A stretch of DNA of 62,503 nucleotides from Aerococcus sp. HMSC062A02 (GTDB taxonomy: Bacteria > Bacillota > Bacilli > Lactobacillales > Aerococcaceae), in contig NZ_KV797910.1 of the NCBI RefSeq assembly GCF_001809535.1, positions 21,957 through 84,459 of the forward strand, in the 5' to 3' direction. Under the pieces are notes generated by a model. The model saw nothing but the letters and a program-made list of their open reading frames with translations, did not search any database and was not told the DNA's origin. Made by a program: the position numbers and the translations under genes. Positions 7,455 to 16,636 of this stretch are shown here, piece after piece. The stretch's first letter is position 1, and each line of letters starts with the position of its first letter.

Positions 7455-8786
7455 TTGAAGAATCAACACCAGACTTTGAGCTGGCGTCAGTCAACCGTCA
7501 TCGGGTCTATGTTATTTGGCTTATTTTTTGGGGCTGGTAATCTGATTTTTCCCGTTCAAATGGGGCAGGAAGCTGGAGCTAATCTCTGGACGGCTGCTCT
7601 CGGCTTTGTGGTAACAGCGGTGGGCTTGCCCCTCCTATCTGTGGTAGCTATTGGAGTGTCGGGATCTAAGGGACTCAATGATATGTCGGAGCGGGTCCTT
7701 CCCAAGTACGGGCATATCTTTACGGCGCTCTTGTATTTTGTTCTCGGGCCGCTTTTATCGATTCCCCGGACAGCGACGGTGTCTTATGAAATTGGCTTTA
7801 GCCAGTTTACCCAACATCCGCTTTTATTATTTGCTTATTCGATTTTCTTTTTTATTTGTGTGGCTTATTTCTCTCTCAAGCCTTCAGGGATTATGACCTG
7901 GGTGGGCAAGTGGATGAATCCGGTCTTTCTCATTTTTCTAGCCTTGATTTTAGCGGGCGTTTTATTGACTGCTGATAGTTTTTCCTTTACCGCTTTCCCG
8001 GTTGCTCCTAAGTACCAGGAGGCCCCCTTTCTTCAAGGTTTCTTAAATGGTTATAATACCATGGATGTGATTGCTGGTTTGATCTTTGGCATCTTGGTGG
8101 TGCGGTCCATCCACCAAGTTGGTGTGACAGAAGACCGGGACGTAGCCATGGGAACCATTAAGAGTGGGGCCTTGAGCATGGGCTTGATGGCTGTGATCTA
8201 CTTCCTCCTAACCATGTTGGGGGCCCGGAGCTTGGAAGATATTGACCTGGCTCAAAATGGGGGCGAAGCCTTGATCCAAATTGTATCCACTAAGTTTGGC
8301 GTCTTTGCGGGGATCCTGCTCTTCGTAGTCATGTTTGTGGCCTGCCTCAAGACCGCCATTGGCCTTATCATCTCCTGTGCGGAAACCTTTGCGGAGATTT
8401 ATCCCAATTTGCTCAACCAGGAGAAATGGACCTATGTTTTCATTGGTATTTCCTTTGTGATTGCTAATGCGGGCTTGAATGCGATCCTAGCTTGGGCAGT
8501 TCCCTTTCTGGCCTTTATGTACCCCCTCTCGATTGTGATTGCCCTCCTTCACTTGGTGCCAGCTTGGACGAAGCGACCAGTGATTATGCGCTGGACCCTG
8601 GGCTTTACCCTGGTTCCTGCCTGTTTTGACCTCCAGCATGCCCTGCCTACAGGATCGATTGCAGCATTGGATCATTTTGCTGGGGCCGTTTTTCCTTTTT
8701 ATAACTATGGTTTTGCCTGGGTCCTACCAGCCATTCTTGGCCTATTAATTGGTCTCGTTCATTCCTACGTTATTAGAAAAGATTAA
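7455..8786 (+). CDS. brnQ: Branched-chain amino acid carrier BrnQ
   Basis: A sodium-coupled LIVCS-family carrier of about 443 residues with roughly 12 membrane helices. The opening LFGLFFGAGNLIFPVQMGQ is the family signature, followed by helices around GPLLSIPRTATVSYEIGF. It imports Leu, Ile and Val. A TTG at 7455 is chosen because GAGGAG ends 8 bases before it; a GTG at 7446 would overlap that site. It is monocistronic, between two terminators. Confidence 0.9.
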   Translation: MKNQHQTLSWRQSTVIGSMLFGLFFGAGNLIFPVQMGQEAGANLWTAALGFVVTAVGLPLLSVVAIGVSGSKGLNDMSERVLPKYGHIFTALLYFVLGPLLSIPRTATVSYEIGFSQFTQHPLLLFAYSIFFFICVAYFSLKPSGIMTWVGKWMNPVFLIFLALILAGVLLTADSFSFTAFPVAPKYQEAPFLQGFLNGYNTMDVIAGLIFGILVVRSIHQVGVTEDRDVAMGTIKSGALSMGLMAVIYFLLTMLGARSLEDIDLAQNGGEALIQIVSTKFGVFAGILLFVVMFVACLKTAIGLIISCAETFAEIYPNLLNQEKWTYVFIGISFVIANAGLNAILAWAVPFLAFMYPLSIVIALLHLVPAWTKRPVIMRWTLGFTLVPACFDLQHALPTGSIAALDHFAGAVFPFYNYGFAWVLPAILGLLIGLVHSYVIRKD

Positions 8787-8797
8787 GCGATTTATTC

Positions 8798-8829
8798 AAA
8801 ACTCCAGTTGGTAATGACTGGAGTTTTTT
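8798..8829 (+). terminator. Terminator after brnQ
   Basis: AAACTCCAG, 10-base loop, CTGGAGTTT, T-run. Confidence 0.85.
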
Positions 8830-8837
8830 GATTATAA

Positions 8838-8866
8838 TTGTACTGTTGGCTAAAACACTTTATAAT
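8838..8866 (+). promoter_or_regulatory. Promoter of the LCP-family gene
   Basis: TTGTAC, 17 bp, TATAAT. It lies just behind the brnQ terminator and 36 bp before the chosen start. Confidence 0.65.
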
Positions 8867-8901
8867 AAAAGTAGAATACGATGATAGAAAGGAAGGGTAT
8901 G

Positions 8902-9849
8902 ATGCCTCAACGTGACCACTACCGACGGCACAAGAGGAGAATATGGCCTTGGATCTTGGCCGGACTTGTTCTCTTAGTCCTCATTGTTCTAGGGGGGACT
9001 TACTTTGGTGCTAAGCAGGTAGCAGATGACCTCTATGCGCCAACTCAGGGGAGGGACCAGGACAAGGGGGCAGGTCAGCGGGATCCAGAATTAGGGGAAG
9101 ATCCCATCTCTGTCCTCTTGGTAGGTATGGACTCAGGCAATGGGCGGACCACTGGAGAACAGAATACGGATGCCCTCATCTTGCTGACTCTCAATCCCAA
9201 GACAGGGTCCGCTAAAATGCTGAGTATTCCCCGGGACACCTACAGCGAACAAGTTGGCACGAAGATCAATGCAGCCTACGGACAAGGGGGGATTGAGGCG
9301 ACCATTGGAGCTGTCCAAGAGCTCTTGAATGTTCCTGTTGATTACTATGCCTTGGTTAATATGACTGGGCTAGTGAATATTGTGGATAGCCTGGGTGGCA
9401 TCCAGGTCGATAATCCCCTCAGCTTCAGCAATATGGGTTATAGCTTCCCTCAAGGTCGTATTACCCTCCATGATGGTCAGGAAGCCATGGCCTATATCCG
9501 CATGCGCTACGAAGATCCGGAAGGGGACTTTGGCCGTGCCCGGCGTGAACAAGTGGTTCTCAGAGGAATCCTAGATTCTCTGCGTTCCGTTCAAAGCCTG
9601 ACCCACCTCAAAGACTTATCAGATATTGTCCGCCAAAATGTCCGTACAGACCTCCAGCTGTCCGATATGATGGTCCTGGCCAAGGACTACCGCAATACGG
9701 CCGACGCCATTGAACAGGGGGTTCTCAAGGGAACGGATGATATGTCAACAGGAACTTATCTGAGCATTGTCTCAGAAGAAGACCGCCAAGAGGCTTCCAA
9801 CCGTCTGCGCCAACACCTGGAACTGCCTAAAGCATCGCTAAGTGACTAA
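8902..9849 (+). CDS. LytR-CpsA-Psr (LCP) family cell-wall polymer ligase
   Basis: A single-pass membrane protein of 315 residues. A very basic N-terminus is followed by one helix (about 15-36) and an extracellular LCP domain. Seen are DALILLTLNP, the SIPRDTYSE arginine motif, INAAYGQGG and the RMRYEDPEGDFGRARRQ-like stretch (here RREQVV). LCP enzymes transfer lipid-linked teichoic acid or capsule polymers to peptidoglycan. Of three clustered in-frame ATGs, the last fits GGAAGG with 5-base spacing. Confidence 0.92.
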   Translation: MPQRDHYRRHKRRIWPWILAGLVLLVLIVLGGTYFGAKQVADDLYAPTQGRDQDKGAGQRDPELGEDPISVLLVGMDSGNGRTTGEQNTDALILLTLNPKTGSAKMLSIPRDTYSEQVGTKINAAYGQGGIEATIGAVQELLNVPVDYYALVNMTGLVNIVDSLGGIQVDNPLSFSNMGYSFPQGRITLHDGQEAMAYIRMRYEDPEGDFGRARREQVVLRGILDSLRSVQSLTHLKDLSDIVRQNVRTDLQLSDMMVLAKDYRNTADAIEQGVLKGTDDMSTGTYLSIVSEEDRQEASNRLRQHLELPKASLSD

Positions 9850-9903
9850 GGGCAAGCTTCCACCTAACCGTACACTTTGCAAGCCATTAAGGAGGCAATT
9901 CAA

Positions 9904-10815
9904 ATGAAACTTGACCTAAGTAATCGAACCATCCATCAGCACGAAAAAACTATCAGTCACAGTAATTTTTGGCGCATTTTAGGGGATATGGTCATTAGCT
10001 TTATCGTTGTTTTTGCCATCGATTATCTCATTGACCAGGTAATTAGCTTGGATCCCCAGGAAGGTCTCAGCCTTCGCTTTGGCCTAGTTCCCTTACTCAA
10101 TCTGATCTCAACGCTAGCTTCCAGTCTCTTCTCTATGGGGATCATGTGGGGCTTAGTACGTCTGGTCCGCCATGGCGGCTCCTATGACCAGGGAAGCTTG
10201 GTTCAGCCCTTTAAAGAAAAATTGGGCCGTAATATCTTAGCCCTCTTCCTCCTTGCCTTAATCGGCTTAATTCCAACGATAGTGATAGGGCTGGCTTCTG
10301 GCTTCGGTTTGATCGGTGCCAGTATACTGTCTACTGAAGCTTGGCAAGCTGATGCAGCCTTCTTTGGGATTTTTATTTTAGCAGGAATTATACTAGGGAT
10401 TGTCGTCACTTGGTTGGACTTATCCCTGGCTATGGTTTCGCCGCTCTTAGGTGATTATCCAGAGATGGGGGCTTGGCAAGTGATGAAGGAAAGCTTCCGT
10501 ATGATGAAGGGCAACCGCTGGAAACTTCTAGGCTTGATCCTAACTTATATCTGGATTCCAATCCTAATCCTCATTGCCAGCATTGTCGCTTTCTTTGCTT
10601 ACGCCATTGCTGCAAGTCCTGTTCAAGGCCCTAGCTATGTCCTGGCTTTCTCACTCTTCTTCTTTGCCCTCTTAGTTGCGGCTTTAATTGGACTCTATTA
10701 CGGTCTGCGCCTGAATGTGGCCAAGGCCCTCTTCTACACCGCTCTAGTAGATAAGGAAAAGGGAACGTCTTGTTTCCCTGGACAGGGTCTAGCAGGGCAA
10801 GGGGAAGCCCTCTAA
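9904..10815 (+). CDS. DUF975 family integral membrane protein
   Basis: A protein of 303 residues with about six membrane segments. The segment MKESFRMMKGNRWKLLGLILTYIWIP followed by a GLRLNVAKALFYTALV near the C-terminus is characteristic of DUF975. The biochemical role is unknown. The ATG at 9904 is preferred over an upstream TTG at 9877 because AAGGAGG lies 8 bases before it. It follows the LCP gene by 54 bp and probably shares its transcript. Confidence 0.8.
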   Translation: MKLDLSNRTIHQHEKTISHSNFWRILGDMVISFIVVFAIDYLIDQVISLDPQEGLSLRFGLVPLLNLISTLASSLFSMGIMWGLVRLVRHGGSYDQGSLVQPFKEKLGRNILALFLLALIGLIPTIVIGLASGFGLIGASILSTEAWQADAAFFGIFILAGIILGIVVTWLDLSLAMVSPLLGDYPEMGAWQVMKESFRMMKGNRWKLLGLILTYIWIPILILIASIVAFFAYAIAASPVQGPSYVLAFSLFFFALLVAALIGLYYGLRLNVAKALFYTALVDKEKGTSCFPGQGLAGQGEAL

Positions 10816-10827
10816 GCGATTTAATTA

Positions 10828-10857
10828 AGCTCAAGGCCTTGTGCCTTGGGCTTTTTT
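10828..10857 (+). terminator. Terminator after the DUF975 gene
   Basis: AGCTCAAGGC paired with GCCTTGGGCT and a T-run. Confidence 0.8.
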
Positions 10858-11158
10858 AGTGATCATGAATAAACAATTCACAAAAAGCTAGGAAAAGCTT
10901 GCCTTAAATGATAAAATGATGTGCAATCTCCGTGTTTTATCATTAAGTAGTGATCGTTATAATCGATCAAAGGCTATTGGAAATCAATGCTTTCTAAAAG
11001 CTAAAAAAATGATAAAATAAATTAGTATAGATACTTGTCTACTTTTCTTAGAAAAAGTAGATGAAAATGAATCGCTGAGGTTCATTGGCAGTTAAGGAGC
11101 CAGCCATGTATATGTATTTGGACTGAGGCTTCAATTGAGAGAGTAAAGGATGATGGCT
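10858..11158 (+). promoter_or_regulatory. Long regulatory leader of metNIQ with palindromes and stem-loops
   Basis: About 300 bp without a gene. TGATAAAA (10909-10916) pairs with TTTTATCA (10935-10942). TGATCG-TTATAAT-CGATCA (10951-10969) is a palindrome with a -10 hexamer at its centre, as for a repressor site. Downstream are CTACTTTT/AAAAAGTAG (11039-11060) and AATGAA/TTCATT (11066-11086) stems, then TGGC/GCCA. No T-box motif, SAM-I or SMK core was recognised. Confidence 0.5.
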
Positions 11159-12211
11159 ATGATTGATTTACAAAATGTCGATGTCAGCTTTGATACAGCA
11201 AGTGGCAAAGTCCATGCCGTTCGAGATGTGAGCTTGTCGATTGCTAAGGGTGAAATCTTTGGTGTGATTGGTTATTCTGGGGCCGGGAAGTCGACCTTAG
11301 TCCGTACTATTAACATGCTCCAAGCTCCAACAAGTGGAACGGTGCGGGTGAGTGACTATGAAATGACCGCACTCAACGATAGTGACTTAAGAAAGGCCCG
11401 CAAAAATATCGGGATGATCTTCCAACACTTCAACCTGATGAATGCGCGGACGATTGCCGGCAATGTGGCCTTCCCCCTCCAGGATTCAGGCTTATCCAAG
11501 GAAGAAATTCGTGAAAAAGTGGACCGGCTCTTAGAACTGGTTAATTTATCGGACCGCCGGGATGCTTATCCTTCCCAATTATCCGGGGGACAAAAGCAGC
11601 GGGTAGCCATTGCCCGGGCCCTAGCCAATGACCCTGATGTTCTCCTCTGTGACGAGGCGACATCAGCCTTGGACCCTAAGACAACCCGGTCGATTTTGCA
11701 ATTGTTAAAGACTGTCAATGAACAGCTCGGAGTAACCATTGTCATTATTACCCATGAGATGAGCGTGATTAAAGAGATCTGTGACCGGGTAGCGGTCATG
11801 CAGGATGGTTATGTCATGGAAGAGGGATCGATCTTTGATATCTTCTCTAATCCACAGACGGAATTAACCAGGAACTTTATCGAGTCAGCGAGTCCTACTG
11901 AGAAGGGGATCGCTTCCGTCCTAGCCAATTCCCAGTTGGTCGATGTGAACTCGTCTGATCGGATTATCCGTATTGACTTTGCGGGGGCGGATACAGGAGA
12001 CCCTCTGGTAGCCCGGCTAGCACGCGATTTCGGCGTTCTTCCAAGTATTCTTTATGCGAATATTGAAGTTCTCCAAGGCATTCCGACAGGGACCATGTTG
12101 GTATCGATTAGTGGGGATGATCAAGCCATGGCTGATGCCGTTAAGTTTATTGACGACAATGGCGTTAAGTGGCGGGAATATCAAGTTGAAGGAAATGGTG
12201 GTGTTGAATAA
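11159..12211 (+). CDS. metN: Methionine ABC transporter ATP-binding protein MetN
   Basis: An ABC ATPase of 350 residues for methionine import. It has Walker A GYSGAGKST, signature LSGGQKQRVAIARALA, Walker B VLLCDEATSALDP, and a C-terminal NIL (ligand-sensing) domain from about 265, which in known MetN proteins binds methionine and inhibits transport. Of three nearby ATGs, this one has AAAGG at proper distance. The stop codon overlaps the metI start by one base. Confidence 0.95.
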   Translation: MIDLQNVDVSFDTASGKVHAVRDVSLSIAKGEIFGVIGYSGAGKSTLVRTINMLQAPTSGTVRVSDYEMTALNDSDLRKARKNIGMIFQHFNLMNARTIAGNVAFPLQDSGLSKEEIREKVDRLLELVNLSDRRDAYPSQLSGGQKQRVAIARALANDPDVLLCDEATSALDPKTTRSILQLLKTVNEQLGVTIVIITHEMSVIKEICDRVAVMQDGYVMEEGSIFDIFSNPQTELTRNFIESASPTEKGIASVLANSQLVDVNSSDRIIRIDFAGADTGDPLVARLARDFGVLPSILYANIEVLQGIPTGTMLVSISGDDQAMADAVKFIDDNGVKWREYQVEGNGGVE

Positions 12212-12888
12212 TGGATTTTTTAACGAATTTATTGCCTAATGTGAGTGAAATTCCAGACGAATTTGTCACAGCGACGATTGAAACGATTTATATGACCATC
12301 CTGACCTGTATCATCGGTTTTGCCCTGGGGATTGTGGTGGGGATCTTCCTCGTTCTGACCATGCCGGGTGGCTTGAAGGAAAATCGTGTGGCTTACAGCA
12401 TTCTGGATAAGATAGTGAACATCTTCCGTTCCATTCCTTTTGTTATTATGATGGCTCTCTTAGTGGGCGTTACCCGCTTTATCGTTGGGACATCAATCGG
12501 GACAACGGCTGCTATTGTGCCACTTGTTGTAGCTACAGTGCCTTTCTTCGCCCGTCAGATTCAGAATGCCTTGATCGAAGTGAATCCGGGTGTGATTGAA
12601 GCCGCCCTCTCTATGGGTTTGAGCACTTGGCAAATCGTTAGTCGTGTTTATCTTAAAGAAGCGCTGCCAGGTATTATCCGGGTTTCTGCCTTATCGATCA
12701 TTAATGTGATTGGCTTAACCGCTATGGCTGGTACCATCGGTGGTGGGGGCTTGGGTAACCTAGCCATCACCCGGGGTTACAACCGTTTCCAAACCGATGT
12801 GACGATTGTTTCAACTATCATTATTCTGATTATTGTCTTTATTTCACAAGCGGTCGCTGACTGGTATGTCCGCCGCATTGAGCATTAG
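12211..12888 (+). CDS. metI: Methionine ABC transporter permease MetI
   Basis: A permease of 225 residues with five or so membrane helices and the coupling-loop motif EAALSMGLSTWQIVSRVYLKEALPGI that contacts MetN. It is in the metN-metI-metQ operon, with overlap to metN and 26 bp before metQ. Length is normal. Confidence 0.95.
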   Translation: MDFLTNLLPNVSEIPDEFVTATIETIYMTILTCIIGFALGIVVGIFLVLTMPGGLKENRVAYSILDKIVNIFRSIPFVIMMALLVGVTRFIVGTSIGTTAAIVPLVVATVPFFARQIQNALIEVNPGVIEAALSMGLSTWQIVSRVYLKEALPGIIRVSALSIINVIGLTAMAGTIGGGGLGNLAITRGYNRFQTDVTIVSTIIILIIVFISQAVADWYVRRIEH

Positions 12889-12914
12889 ATTAACAATTAA
12901 AGGAGAATTTATTT

Positions 12915-13832
12915 ATGAAAACAAGTTTTAAAAAATTAGGGCTCTTAACAGCGGCTGCCTTTGCCTTGGTAGCTTGTTCGAACGGGGCTAGCAGTGATGA
13001 CCAAGCAAGCAGCGATTCATCCGCTGAGCCAACCAAGCTAAAAGTAGGGGTAGTTGGTGATGTGGAACGCGAAGTTTGGGAAGATGTTGCAGAGCGCGCT
13101 AAGGACAAGGGGGTTGACCTAGATGTCCAAGTCTTTACTGACTATGTTCAACCTAATAAGGCTTTAGCTGATGGGTCACTCGACCTTAACGCCTTCCAAC
13201 ACATGGCCTTCTTGCATGACTTCAATAGCAGTGAACAACAAGATCTCCAACCTGTCGGCTATACCTATATTTCTGCCATGGCCGCTTACTCCGACAAGGT
13301 TGAGTCATTGGATGATCTCAAAGATGGCGCTGAAATTGCGATTCCTAACGATGCAACCAATGGCGGTCGGGCCTTGCTCCTCTTAGAATTAGCGGGCGTT
13401 ATTGAAATTGATGACAACGCCGGCATTTCACCAACCCCTAATGATATCACTGAGAATCCAAAGAACGTTAAGATTACTGAATTGGATGCGGCTCAAGTGC
13501 CACGTTCACTTGGGGATGCTGATGCCGTTGTTGCCAACACTAACTATGCCGTAGATGCTGGCTTGAATCCCTTTAAGGATGGAATCTTCGTCGATACTGA
13601 AGATTTAGCCAAGGTTGGGACCCAGTACAAGTGTATCATCGCCACTCAGAAAGATCGGGCCAATGATGAAGCCATTAAGAAGGTTGTTGAAACCTATCAA
13701 ACGCCTGAAACAGAGGCCAAGATTAAGGAAGTAACCGATGGCGCTGACCAAAAGGCTTGGTCTGATAATGATAATATCTCTGCAGATTATAAGGCTCTCG
13801 ATGAGCAAGTGAAGGCTGCCAAAAAGAAATAG
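12915..13832 (+). CDS. metQ: Methionine-binding lipoprotein MetQ
   Basis: A surface lipoprotein of 305 residues. A basic N-terminus and hydrophobic stretch end in the lipobox LVAC with Cys21, followed by a Ser/Asp-rich linker. The NlpA-type binding domain shows VGVVGDVEREVWEDV, NAFQHMAFL and the ligand-loop IAIPNDATNGGRALLLLE. It delivers methionine to MetNI. It is the last gene of the operon, before a strong terminator. Confidence 0.95.
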   Translation: MKTSFKKLGLLTAAAFALVACSNGASSDDQASSDSSAEPTKLKVGVVGDVEREVWEDVAERAKDKGVDLDVQVFTDYVQPNKALADGSLDLNAFQHMAFLHDFNSSEQQDLQPVGYTYISAMAAYSDKVESLDDLKDGAEIAIPNDATNGGRALLLLELAGVIEIDDNAGISPTPNDITENPKNVKITELDAAQVPRSLGDADAVVANTNYAVDAGLNPFKDGIFVDTEDLAKVGTQYKCIIATQKDRANDEAIKKVVETYQTPETEAKIKEVTDGADQKAWSDNDNISADYKALDEQVKAAKKK

Positions 13833-13839
13833 TATTGAT

Positions 13840-13893
13840 TAGCTGGTTTCCCAGTATAACTTTGGAAAAAGTGTGCTGGGGACTAGCTTTTTT
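13840..13893 (+). terminator. Terminator after metNIQ
   Basis: AGCTGGT and CCCAG pair with CTGGG and ACTAGCT around a loop, followed by six T. Confidence 0.75.
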
Positions 13894-13970
13894 CTTGGCT
13901 TGGCTCGGTCTAGATGAAAGCCTTATCTTTTGCTATAATGTAAGTATCTTATAAGGAAAGAAGGCCGACT

Positions 13971-14486
13971 ATGGAAAGTGTAGCTTATCGCAAGGCCAGC
14001 TTGGCTGATCTCGATCGATTAGAAGATATTTTGAAGGCTAGCATCCAATACTTGGCCGACCAGGGAGTGGACCAGTGGCAGAATGGGGAAGTAACCATTG
14101 ACCATCTTCGCTCAGTGATTGAGGCTGACCAGGCCTATGTCTGCTTAGATGAAGGAAAAAACATTTTAGCCTTTTTCGTCTTAGCTGATGAAGACCCAGC
14201 CTATGATGACTTAGCTGAGGGGGCTTGGCAGACAGAGGCCCCTTACTATGCGATCCACCGGGTGATGATCAGCCTTAAGCAAAGAGGTCAGGGCCTCAGC
14301 TGGACTGTCTTCGCAATGATCAAAAACATTGCTAAAGCAGATGAGAAGCGGTCGCTGCGGGTGGATACCCATCCAGATAATCGAGTCATGCAGCATATCC
14401 TTGAACGGGAGGGCTTTAAGCGCACGGGGTCGACTTACTTAGCCAATGGGGGCTTTCGCTGGACCTATGACTATGCATTAATTTAA
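13971..14486 (+). CDS. GNAT family N-acetyltransferase
   Basis: An acetyl-CoA-dependent N-acetyltransferase of 171 residues. Motif A is unusual: HRVMISLKQRGQGLSWTVF, with QRGQGL for the usual Q/RxxGxG/A. Motif B (LRVDTHPDNRVMQHILEREGFKRTG) is well kept. The substrate is unknown. It precedes lplA by 10 bp, with AAGGAGG in the gap, so the two form an operon. TATAATG about 35 bp upstream is a likely -10. Confidence 0.85.
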   Translation: MESVAYRKASLADLDRLEDILKASIQYLADQGVDQWQNGEVTIDHLRSVIEADQAYVCLDEGKNILAFFVLADEDPAYDDLAEGAWQTEAPYYAIHRVMISLKQRGQGLSWTVFAMIKNIAKADEKRSLRVDTHPDNRVMQHILEREGFKRTGSTYLANGGFRWTYDYALI

Positions 14487-14496
14487 GGAGGAAACG

Positions 14497-15516
14497 ATGT
14501 ATTACGTAAAGAATGAATACCAAGGTGAAGAAATCTATGATCCTAGGCTTAATTTAGCCATTGAATACTATTTACTCAATGAGAAACGTTTAGATGAGCC
14601 CATTCTTCTTTTTTATATTAATGAGCCTTCTATTATTATTGGTAAAAACCAGAACACCCGGGCCGAAATCAACCAGGACTATGTGCGTGACCATAATATC
14701 CATGTCGTCCGCCGCTTTTCTGGTGGGGGTGCGGTCTACCATGACCTAGGCAATATTTCCTTCTGCTTTATCACCGATGACGATGGTAATTCCTTCCGCA
14801 ATTTCAAGAAGTTTACAGACCCTGTGATCGATGCCTTGCATAAGATGGGGGTTGAGGGAGCAGAGTTACGCGGTCGCAATGACTTGGTGATTGATGGCAA
14901 GAAGTTCTCCGGTAATGCCATGTACAGCCACAAGGGCCGGATGACCGCCCACGGGACCCTGATGTTTGACGTGGATATTTCGGTAACGACAGAGGTCTTA
15001 AAGCCTAAGAAAGAAAAATTAACGTCTAAGGGGGTTAAATCAGTTCGCAGCCGGGTGACGAATATTAAACCTTTCTTGAACGATGATTATCAAAATATTT
15101 CTATCCATGAATTCCGTGAAATTCTATTGAAATTTATTTTTGATGTCGATCGCCTAGACCAAGTCAAAGAGTATCAATTGACGGATGAAGACTGGGAAGA
15201 AATCTTCCGCTTTAGAGATCGCTATACCGGCAATGATGATTGGAATTATGGCAAGGATCCAGACTATGAACTGATCCGCGAAGGCCGGACGCCAGCTGGT
15301 CAAATTGAATTTCAATTCAATATCTCTAAAGGAAAAATTCAAGAAATTTCAATTTATGGGGATTTCTTCGGCCTGGGCGAAATCTCCGATGTAGAAGAGG
15401 CCCTCAGAGGCTCGGACTATACGGAAGAGGGTTTAAGAGAGACTTTCTCAACCCTTGATATTAATAAATATTTTGGCAACATCTCCGTCGAAGACTTGAT
15501 TGACTTGATTTATTAG
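14497..15516 (+). CDS. lplA: Lipoate--protein ligase
   Basis: A ligase of 339 residues that activates free lipoate with ATP and attaches it to E2 and GcvH proteins. Seen are the N-terminal NLAIEYYLLNE, GKNQNTRAEIN, the RRFSGGGAVYHDLGNISF core, and the lysine-containing GRNDLVIDGKKFSGNAMY loop. A C-terminal LplA domain follows at about 250-339, so it is the full two-domain type. Co-transcribed with the GNAT gene. Confidence 0.95.
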   Translation: MYYVKNEYQGEEIYDPRLNLAIEYYLLNEKRLDEPILLFYINEPSIIIGKNQNTRAEINQDYVRDHNIHVVRRFSGGGAVYHDLGNISFCFITDDDGNSFRNFKKFTDPVIDALHKMGVEGAELRGRNDLVIDGKKFSGNAMYSHKGRMTAHGTLMFDVDISVTTEVLKPKKEKLTSKGVKSVRSRVTNIKPFLNDDYQNISIHEFREILLKFIFDVDRLDQVKEYQLTDEDWEEIFRFRDRYTGNDDWNYGKDPDYELIREGRTPAGQIEFQFNISKGKIQEISIYGDFFGLGEISDVEEALRGSDYTEEGLRETFSTLDINKYFGNISVEDLIDLIY

Positions 15517-15592
15517 TTGCTCAGGGAAGTGGCATGTGTGAGCAAGTTTGCCTGTCTTGGTTTTGTTCTCAAATTTTCATAAAGAAGGGAAA

Positions 15593-15634
15593 AGCCCCAA
15601 AACGATCCGCTGAGTGATGGTTTTGGGGCCTTTG
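15593..15634 (+). terminator. Terminator-like hairpin after lplA
   Basis: CCCCAAAAC and GTTTTGGGG flank a 16-base loop; the following bases are only moderately T-rich. Confidence 0.6.
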
Positions 15635-15743
15635 TTATGCTGTTAGAGGATTCATTTTGTTGGCGATGGCTTGAAGGAAGGCTAGCTAATTTGTCTACTG
15701 AGGGCTCGCCTCGCGATAGTTTATCTAAAGAATATGTATTTTA

Positions 15744-15787
15744 GTAAAAAAGAAGCTAGCCAGACTGAATTATAGCTGGTTAGCTTC
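15744..15787 (-). terminator. Distal terminator for mecA
   Basis: On the minus strand GAAGCTAACCAG pairs with CTGGCTAGCTTC and a T-run follows. It lies about 200 bp beyond the mecA stop, past the RNA-like repeat. Confidence 0.65.
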
Positions 15788-15845
15788 TTGGTAGGGTGCT
15801 TATGTGGTCAAAGTCTTATTCCGACTTACTTTAATCATCCAAGCC

Positions 15846-15989
15846 TAAACGCCAAGTCTCACACCCTGGTCTAGTTGGGTTCGAGGATGCAGAAAGGGCT
15901 CCTCTTCACAAGTCTCCGCCGCAGTCCTTTAGACTGCTCTGTTGACTTGTTCCAGTGAAGGAAAGCTAAGCGCCAGCCCTCACACCCTT
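15846..15989 (+). repeat. RNA-like intergenic repeat, one copy plus a second 5' block
   Basis: Starts TAAACGCCAAGTCTCACACC and contains the ordered blocks TTCGA, GCAGA and TTCACAAGT at the same spacing as the left window edge. It continues into a compound hairpin: CTTCAC/GTGAAG, ACAAGTC/GACTTGT and GCAGTC/GACTGC (15904-15960). A second first block, TAAGCGCCAGCCCTCACACC, begins at 15967 and runs into the mecA stop codon. Nature unknown. Confidence 0.55.
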
Positions 15990-16636
15990 TATTTAAAGTT
16001 TTGGGCGATGGTTTGGTTGGCGCGGCCTTCTGCTAGGATTTGGCCGTGTTCTCTTAGGACTGCTTGGTTGATGGATGGAAGTTGTCCGTATTCGAGGGCA
16101 CAATAGATGGCGTTCTCGATGGTTCCTGGATCATATTCAGTCGGGTTAAAGGTTAAAAGATAATAAAATTGGCCGCCTAGCTGGTAGAGGTCGACTTGGA
16201 CATCTCTTAGGGGATAGGCGTGGCTGAAGGCGATAAGGTCATCGAATTTTTGGAAGCCAAGAATGACCTGATTCCAGTCTTCTTGGTCCCAGTCCTTGCT
16301 CAAGATACTATCTTCTTCGTCTAAGGCACTTTCGCCTTCTTCGATAATATCGAGCAATTTCTTATAGGCTCGGCGCTCTTCTTCAGGGGAGGTTTCAGGT
16401 CCTGTCTTGCTGATATAGAGATCAATTCCTCCCTTTTTAGGCATCACTTGGAAGGTGAGGGCTTCCGAGTCTTGGAAGCGCCGGGAGGTATCCATTTCTT
16501 CCAAGACAGATAGGAAGAAACTTTCGACAGCCTTCTGGTCACTAATAATATCGGTGAAGGAAATTCCTCGGTCGACGAGGTCTTCTGACGCGATAAAGAC
16601 ACGCATAGTATTTTCATTGATATATTCCATTTCCAT
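15989..16636 (-). CDS. mecA: Adaptor protein MecA
   Basis: A ClpC adaptor of 215 residues. The N-terminal substrate-recognition domain opens MEMEYINENTMRVFI and includes DLVDRGISFTDII. An acidic linker (about 85-112) leads to the C-terminal ClpC-binding domain with the pattern FDDLIAFSHAYPLRDVQVDLYQLGGQFYYLL. In Bacillus MecA targets ComK and inhibits Spx-dependent steps. Here it lies close to spx and coiA, as in Bacillus. Its stop codon abuts the repeat. Confidence 0.93.
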   Translation of the reverse strand: MEMEYINENTMRVFIASEDLVDRGISFTDIISDQKAVESFFLSVLEEMDTSRRFQDSEALTFQVMPKKGGIDLYISKTGPETSPEEERRAYKKLLDIIEEGESALDEEDSILSKDWDQEDWNQVILGFQKFDDLIAFSHAYPLRDVQVDLYQLGGQFYYLLTFNPTEYDPGTIENAIYCALEYGQLPSINQAVLREHGQILAEGRANQTIAQNFK

